A model generated the notes under the pieces. It was given only the letters and a program-made list of their open reading frames with translations, was not told the DNA's origin and did no database searches. The translations under genes were made by a program, and so were the position numbers. DNA of 64,000 nucleotides, from contig CP053163.1 in assembly GCA_014607495.2 (NCBI GenBank), positions 5,498,716 to 5,562,715 of the forward strand. The letters run 5' to 3'. Positions 10,701 to 19,700 of this stretch are shown here, one piece after another; the first letter of the stretch is position 1, and each line of letters opens with the position of its first letter. This DNA comes from Carposina sasakii (Eukaryota; Arthropoda; Insecta; Lepidoptera; Carposinidae).

Positions 10701-13700
10701 AAGGAATTTCAAGTAGGTATTCTACTTAAACATTATAGTTACAGAACAGGTAATATAGTCTGTTCTGTGATTATAGTGATATTACTGATATTGTAAAATA
10801 GACATGCCTAAACAAACCTGTTTCCTATGGAATATTGACATCTGGGTAAGCTGATCCTTGGATAGCTTTATGCCGTTGGGTATTGTTCCGTTGATAATTT
10901 GAGTTAGTTTCATGTCTTTCTTCTTCTCTTTGTCTTTTGATACTGATATTGTAAATGATCGTGAAGTTGTTAATGTTAATACACCTGAAACAGTACATGA
11001 TATTAGAAACTAAGAAAAGCATGATGGAAACACCTTTGTGTCAAGCATAAAAGGAACAAACAAGTAGGTCCTACTACCAGTTATAACATGTTCTGTGCTG
11101 ATATGACTCTTCACTAGAATACATCACCGGATCTCCATTCATGCAGGTCGTAAGAGTCGACTAAGAAACTCAGGGGCGTTCTCTCAGGCGATGAGCTAGC
11201 AACTTGTCACTATATTTACTGCGCATAACTGGCCCCGCTATGCCAAACGTGGTTGTAATATGTTCTTCATGATCCAGCGGTTTTATCTAACCCATTTGGG
11301 GAACACTGCCGTGTATATGTAATATAACACGATATATCTGTAGGCAAAGTCTTAACCAAGAATATGTGAGTATTATGTTCAGCCACTATCAGCATCAAGC
11401 CGACTAAAGAGTACTTACTTGGAACTCAAGGGTAGTTGGAACTACCATCAACTTACTACCCAGGGTATTCCGATTGGACGGTTGCGATTCACCCCGTATA
11501 TCGAGGTCGGAGTCTGCATGCATGATGTGCTGGCGCTCGCGCAGGTCGCCGCTGCCGCTGGAGGTGGCGGTGAGGCCGGTCGCCGCCGCCTCCTCGCACG
11601 CCGCGCCGTAGTCCAGCCCGCCCGGCACGCGGAGGATGGCTACTGCCAACCCATTTTCGAAAGCCGCACTGTGGAGGGAGGTTTACGTGAAGAACCACGG
11701 AAGTGTGCACATGAACGGTGTTATTACAAAATCGCGTGAAGTTAAGACACTGAATGTCGTGTATATCTGTTACAGTTTAACTAGCTTGAATAATTTGTAA
11801 GGATTTTTGCAACAGCATTATATGCTCATAGCCAGAAGCTGGATGTACCTATGTATAGGTATGTGGTAAGCATAGAATAATAAATTACTCGTGGGTTGAG
11901 TGAGGTAATCTGTTAGAAATTTAGGAGAAAAACTAAGAAAGTCAAGAGCTAGTGACGAGGCTCTTTGCTTTGCCTTTGAACTCAAAATTTATGTAACTTG
12001 GGCGCTGATGGAATAGCTCTTGGAAAACGTTAGAATATCGTTTTTAAATAACCTCGTATTTCTATTTTATTGCTTACTAAACATTACTTACTGTAGCACA
12101 TTGAAGTACGCCACTAGGTCTGCATCAGGCGCCGTGGACCAATCCGCCTTGTATCCCATAAGTAGTACATTGGGCGCCAGTCTGCCAACCCCGGAGCACT
12201 GCAACAAGGCACGTGCGCCCGCTTCGAAACTAAATCCACAAACGCTGGAGCAGAATGCGCGTATCTTGCGCCCGCGCAGCCACTCGTCGTTCTGACGGCT
12301 TTGAACGCAGCGCTCTTTGTAGCTTAGGCGTTTCTGCAAAAAGGATTTACTTGAAGAAGAGCATTTTTTCACACTAGGTACAAAAGTTAAGTAAACAAGT
12401 CAAAGCCAGTAGTCGTATGAAAATGTTTTAGAAGATCAAGACGGTATCATAGAGGCATTGATATACCTACTTACAAAATAAAGTAAGTACCTAATGGAAG
12501 AACTATACCAACCTCAGCGATATCGCCAACAATCATCAGCGAGCCAGCCATTGTGATGAGATGGCCAAGATCCACTAACGCGGGCCTGGTCTGTGGTCGG
12601 CCAGCCAGCACCAATAGTTGGGGCCAATAGTTCTTCACGTGCTCGCCAGTCCGCGCCAAGCTATGCGCGCTGGATAGTGCTGTCTTGTACATTTGTGCTT
12701 GCGCACTACTGCCCCAGTTAACATCTTGAAAAATATAATTATAATTAGAACCTATGTTCCTACATACACACACTACATACGGCTGTGTTACCGAAATGGA
12801 GTAGCAAGACCTGCAGGATCATGAACGAGATCCAACAGCCATGTTTAGCATAGCATAAATGATCAGTGACAAAGTTGCTAACTTATCGCCCGAGAGAATG
12901 CCCGGGAAGAGAAGCAACTGTAGTATTATACGTTTTATCTTCACTCCCAGAGCAGCATAAAAGAATCCACAATCTGTTCAACAGTAATTATTGAATTTTA
13001 CATAATTTTGTGCAACACACTGAGGATGATCTGATGCAAGTTGAAAGTAGACGTGTCAAAACTCGAATGACTTCCGAGGCTTCCAGGATTTGCTATCGTC
13101 GTTAGCATAGGCGCTAACACCTTGCCAATAGGTAGGTAAATACAGAGAATATGGTCAAAGTTATAATAAAATTCCTGATATCGTCGTCGTCAGCCTATTG
13201 CAGTCCACTGCTGGACGTAGGCCTCCTCCAGTGTACGCCACATGGCTCGATCTCCCGTTTTTGCCATCCAGTCACTACCAGCCGTCCTCTTTAAGTCATC
13301 GGTCCATCTGGCCGGAAGGTGCCCAACGCTACGCTTGCCTAGGCGCGGTCTCCATTCGAAAACCCGTTTACTCCACCGTCCATCGGTTCTACGACAGATG
13401 TGGCCTGCCCACTGCCACTTCAGTCTGCTACATTTCGAGACTATATCTGTCACTTTGGTCTTCTGCTGCATAATCCCGTTTCCATAGCTGGGGAAAGGGG
13501 GGGGGGGTCACTCAGAGGAGTGACATGCAACCTGTGAGCCAGCCTCACCGTCTGGTTCCACGTCTCGGCTCCGTAAGTCATGGCTGGTAGAACGCACTGA
13601 TCAAAAACCTTGATCTTGAGGTATTGTGGCAAGGATGACTCAAAGCTGCCCACCCAAGCTGCACTCTTCTGGTGATTTCTCCCTCGAAGTTGTCTTTACT

Positions 13701-16700
13701 CAACTGCAATATTTGCCCAAGGTATACTACTTCTGTACAACTTCTAGGGCTACACCTTCAACGGATATCGGCTCAGAGATGATGTGTCGATTGAACATTA
13801 CCTTGGTCTTGTCCAGGTTCATCCCGGAATAACTGTGAGAAAATGATGCAATCCCAAACGAATATAGCCGCAATAGGTTTATGTAGATTCGATCGAAATC
13901 TTGGGGAAAAGGATGTTGAAACTATAGATAGAAAGAAAAATTTAAGACATGTTTTTTTAAAGTAGCTTATAACATTTATTTAGAATGACTCTGCAACATT
14001 TCCAGTTAGATTGTTGTATTTGTGCCCGAAAAGCTTCACCACTTACCACGTGGGACTTAACAGGCTAACTGGTGAAAAGTGAGTGTTTGCACACTTCTGC
14101 CCAACCTCTTTGGGGATGACGGGCTCGTCATACGTAGGTTTTTAAGGTTTTTACGAATATTTTTATGGCTTGTCTTTTAGGTATAACAGGCCATCCCAAA
14201 ACATTTCAAAGTGGCAAAAGTTGTGATCCTAAACTGACCTGGATCCCTGTAGTTCACGATGAGGTAGAGTGTGAAGAAGATGGCGAAGGTGATCAGCAAC
14301 ATGACCCAACTGATGAGCAGCATAATGGCCACACACATGATAAAGCCAGCCAGCGATAGCCACACGTTGTAATACTGGAAGTTCCAAGTATAACTTTGAA
14401 ATAGGATATACGGCTGTGGGGAGGCCAGAACTGCAGGATCACGAATAAGACTCTACAGCCACGTTTAGCATAAGGACAGAAGGCGGAACAGAAATGTAGT
14501 GTATGTACCTAATTAAATTGTGACTGAAAATAGCACATTACACTTACATGAGGTTTTTTAGACCTCGTGTCTTTGTCAGACTAGCGTTTGTGTAAGTATG
14601 ACTACATCCTTTGTCGATAATATGACTTACCCTGAAAGTAGGCCTCCATCCAAGCGGCCTGATGAGCGCTGCGTGGAATGTACAGAAGTTGATGAGGGCA
14701 TACGAAGCCAGGTAGAAGTTGGAGATCAAAGGAGCGATGGTGTTTAGGTCCGCTGTGAAGATTTAAGTCATCTTTACCTTGCGTTGTTTGTAGGCTTTTT
14801 ACTTATATTTAGGTAAATGACTTAGCGCGTTTTTCAAAGGTTTTGACTATACAGGGTGTAACAAAAGGGGTATGTTAAGCGAGAAGCTATGTAAATAGCC
14901 TAGTATTAATTTAAAAAACCCCCGACCCAAAAAAAGTACGCAATCATTATGACAAAAGGTTTAAAGCGCTATAAAAAGCAAAAAATAACTTTTAACACTA
15001 CGTAAGTACCAATTAAAGCATGTCAGACTATCTACTCGGGACTTTGTGCCACCTTTATGTCGGAGGCATAACCGCTAATTTTGAACTGCAAATGGTTATC
15101 TTGGCCTGCTGTTCGAGACCATACTCAAAGATTTCTAGTGGCTAAAAACTTCTACTAACACGTCATGAAATTCCAACTTTTAAAAGTATATATAGGTACC
15201 CACCTATCAACAAAAACACGAGTGACACGAGAAACGTGAGCACATATCCTCTGTAAGGCTCGCCGTATTTCCCGTAACCCTTGGAGAAGAAGATCAGTCC
15301 CGGGTAGATTCGGTCCACTCCCAGTGCCTGGATCAGCCGGGGGACTGACAGCAGATTCGTCAGGGCTGTAGATAGGGTGGCCGCCCAGCAGCCTCCGTAG
15401 ATAAACTTGTCCCAGGCCGACATTAGCTGCATCACCTGAAGGATTAAAAGTTTTCTATGGTAAATCTATTCCCGGTTGATCTACTGTACCTAAATTATTC
15501 GTAACTTAGAACTTGTTTTTAAATGTTTAGGAGGTAAAAATGTTATGTCTTTAGCCAGACGATGATTTTCGGTGGTGATGCGGGGCTTTGCTAGAATACA
15601 TTAGCTGCATCTCTTTCCGTGCATGTCGTAAGAGTCGGCTAAGGAACTCAGTGGCGTTCTCTCAGACGATGAGCTAACAATATGTATAGTGCAGGGATGG
15701 GCAAACTACGGCCCGCGGGCCGGATCCGGCCCGTATGAGGTTTTAATCCGGCCCGCCGAACGTTTTTCAGAAAATTTTTTATATCAAAAATTCAAATTGT
15801 ATTATATTTTTAGACCTTAAAATATTTTATCTACACTTAAAATATTTAAATCTCGTATTTTTTTATCACAATACTGCTAAGGTGACAATTTTTTTATGTG
15901 AAAAAGTATAAAATTTAAAAAATATCATTTAAGTTTCTAAAAAACAATGTTTTTAAACTTTACGCTTAGTAGCCTTGCCCCAAGTGTTTTTAATTAACCG
16001 GCCCGCGGCAATATTTTTTTTTATTTTCTGGCCCGCGACAATTTTTTTTTTAATTTACCGGCCCGCGATGAAAAAAGTTTGCCCACCCCTGGTATAGTGT
16101 ATAGCTATCGGGATGAAAAAATAACGTTGCTAAAAACGTAATGTAAAAGAGATGGTAAAATTCGTCATCCGAGTTAATTGACCCGATAGCTCAGTTGGTT
16201 AGAGCGAAAGCACGGTTTGCGAGAGGTCGTGAATTCAAATCTCACTCGGGTGAATTTTTTAATTATTTTATTTATAATATGTCACTGATCATTAACATCT
16301 GACATTAAGCTAAACGTGGCCGTACAGATCTGGAAGAAGTTCTGGCTACCCAATTTTGAGAACACACTGCAATGTATACATGTATGTAATTCGTGAGTTA
16401 ACTGCATAGACAAAATGTCCTTAATTAATGATGGGTACCTAGTCGTGGTTATTCAAATAAAAGAACTATACTTACCGAATAACTATTATGTAGACCGTAA
16501 CGACACCCCGCAGTGGTATTGACGCAGCTGGCTATATCCCCGTAATCGATAAAGGTCTGATTCTGCGAGAGGATGAGGTCGGTCAGGTTCCCGCTGGCGT
16601 CGCGGATGGCACCGCCACCAGAGAACAGCACCATCAGCGCGTAGCTCACCATCGAGATCAGCAAGGCCAGTAAAGTTCCCTTAGGGATAGCTGAGGCTGG

Positions 16701-19700
16701 GTCCTGGAAAGAGAATCTAAATGTCAACATATTCCTAAACATAGGGTATATCTACAGACAATTCCTAACCAACAATGGAATGTTCATAATATGTAATGTT
16801 AAAAAATAAACATTTCATTTCAAGTCCCGTTCTATACAGGGTGATTTTTGGTCGTCAACTTTCCCGAAAACTACGGAATCTCCTCATTATCACGATCATT
16901 TTTTCCATGGAAGCATACCTGGGAAGTGTCTGGTTCCCAAGATATTAGGGTCTGAAGTAAATAGACTGCGTTTATCTGCATAAATGCACATAGTCGCGCG
17001 TAGTTAAATTTTTTCACGAGAAATAATTAATATCTGTCTATGAAAAAAACTAGCATAAACACTGGACACTATAAATTTCGCCCGATCGAGAAATCAATTT
17101 TTCATTTATTTTTTTTAATTTAGGTACATCTCTTCCCAGCATTTTTTTTTTGCATAAATTTACTTTATTTGACGTATAGAGTACGTACTCTTCTTATCAA
17201 ACCATAAACCCTGCTTATCTTACCTTCAGATCTCCGGAAATATTAGCCCCGGCCTGGATACCGGTAACGGAGGGAAAGAAGATGGCGAACACGCTGAAAA
17301 AATCCTGGTTCATGCCCTCGCTGTATCGGAAATCAGAATAGAAGTTGTCCATGAAGGTTGTTGCTGAAAGTTATAACTTCGTTGATTACCTACACTTTTA
17401 GGTAAACTCTACTTACAACATAGTTTTACATAAGTTACAAACATAAAGTAATTCCTGTTAATACTACTTAGTTCAGTGATCGATACTCACTGCTCAGACC
17501 ACTAAACCCATGGGCTATTTGGTCGACATTCGAGGGACCCATAATCGTGCCCACCACAAAGTCTACCATGCCACCCACAATAACGGCGATCAGGAAATTC
17601 TGTGAAAATAAATGTATTTATAATATCGGATACGGTTCCCTATACATCATGTTCCTGCCCTGTTCCCATTTATTTGGGGTCGGCGCAATATGTACTCTTC
17701 TTCCATTCATCCCTATTATTCGTCATCTCATCGCTCATTCCCAGTAGGTACACGCATATCCTCTCTCATACAGTCCATCTAACATTTCTTTAGTCTACCT
17801 CTTCCTTTATATCCAACCACATTCATGCACAACGCTCTCTGTAAAATATATCTTTCATCCCGTCACTTTATGGTACAGTTCCCTATACGTCTAAAAAAAA
17901 CTTCTACAAGTACTATTCGTCAATTTATAAAGTGTATGTCGTTGGTACTATAATAGCAGTATTGTAGCGACAATCCTACTAATATTATAAAGGCGAAAGT
18001 TTGTAAGTATGCATGCATGGATGGATGTTTGTTACTTTTTCATGTAAAAACGGCTGGAGCGATTTCAATAAAATATGGTATGGAGTTAGCTGACACCCTG
18101 GAATAACACATAGGCTACTTTTTATCCCGGACAATTTCGACATTTAATTTTTTCTACAGTCCACGCAGACGAAGTCGCGGGCGTCCACTAGTTAATTATA
18201 AACTTTCCATGAGTGGGCGGGCAATACCCGGAGGATGGTGGAAAAGCAATTTCATAACGATGTTTATATCGATGTGCTGTCATGTCTGCACCTATCATCA
18301 TCATCAGCCTATTGCAGTCCACTGCTGGATGAAGGCCTCCCCCAGGACACGTCACAAGACTGCCATGGGGGTATTTGCCCATAGTCACCACGCTGAGCAG
18401 GCGGGTTGGTGACCGCAGTTTATATTTTGGACTATGTTGTCAACACGGGAGGCGCTGCTGCCCACCTCCCGGAAACCCTTAATCGCCTCGTACGATACCC
18501 ACGGGCAGACATGGGGTGGTACGAATTCTACTCTGCCAGCACCACGCGGCCAATTCTGTACCTATAGATTCATTATATCATCTTACCACTCTGTGTACCT
18601 AATAATATTGTGTGTTGTGTAATATTGAACCTGAATTCAGTATTTCGGTAGTAAGTAGGTAGACACAAATAACATTTTCAAATACATCTCGATATTTACT
18701 TCAATAATATTAACTGTTTCTCTACATATAACTTCCATTTTAATCCAAATTCTTGAGATACATCATAATATTTTGATATACCTATACACTTGACTTACGG
18801 AAGCCATGACTTACGGAGCCGAGACGTGGAACCTGAGAGTGGGGCTGGCTCACCGATTACATGTCACTCAGAGAGCTATGGAAAGGTCAATGCTCGGAAT
18901 CTCGCGAATGGACAAAGTCCGAAACGAGATTATCCGGCAGAAGACCAAAGTGACAGACATAGTCTCGAAATGTAGCAGACTGAAGTGGCAGTGGGCCGGC
19001 TACATCTGTCGTAGTACCGATGGACGGTGTATAAACGGATTCTCGAATGGAGACCGCGCCTCGGCAAGCGTAGCGTTGGGCGCATGGTTTGATGACTTAA
19101 AGAGGACGGCTGGTAGTGACTGGATGGCAAAAACGGGAGATCGAGCCATGTGGCGTATACTGGGGGAGGCCTACGTCCAGCAGTGGACTGCAATAGGCTG
19201 ACGATGATAATGATACCTATACACTGGTCGAATCAATTGGACACTTAGGTACTAGCTAATTTCGTACTAATGTAATTGACTTCACGTAATTTAATGCTAC
19301 TCGTAGGTGGCTGCTTTACTTGTTTGTGTTAACTTTACAATACATAACCTGTAAATGTTTTCTTTATTAATTTAATGTAATTTTAATTTATGTTCAATAA
19401 TTTGTATTTAATTGTCATTTTATTTTATTTATAACTGTTTACTAACATAATATATAAGTCATCTCATACTAACCACTATGGAGTAATATCCGAAATAAAA
19501 TATTTGAATTTGAATTTATAAGCCATGCTTAAATAGATTATTAAATAGATTATTATTATAAACAAACTGTTGGTACAAACCTGAGTTTTGCTTTCCCAGT
19601 CCATTCCAACCGCGCATATAATGCACATTACTATCAAGGCGATTGTGCCAACTATCCTGACGTCATTGACTCCACCGTCTATGATCTTCAGGTCACTAAG

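Noticed and set aside
11419..11739. 106-codon plus-strand ORF (and 36457-36789)
   Set aside because: Antisense shadow of GC-rich exon 14 of the cotransporter, which has clear SLC12 similarity on the minus strand.
16181..16251. Functional tRNA gene
   Set aside because: The anticodon stem does not pair and the T-arm is decayed; context suggests a SINE head.
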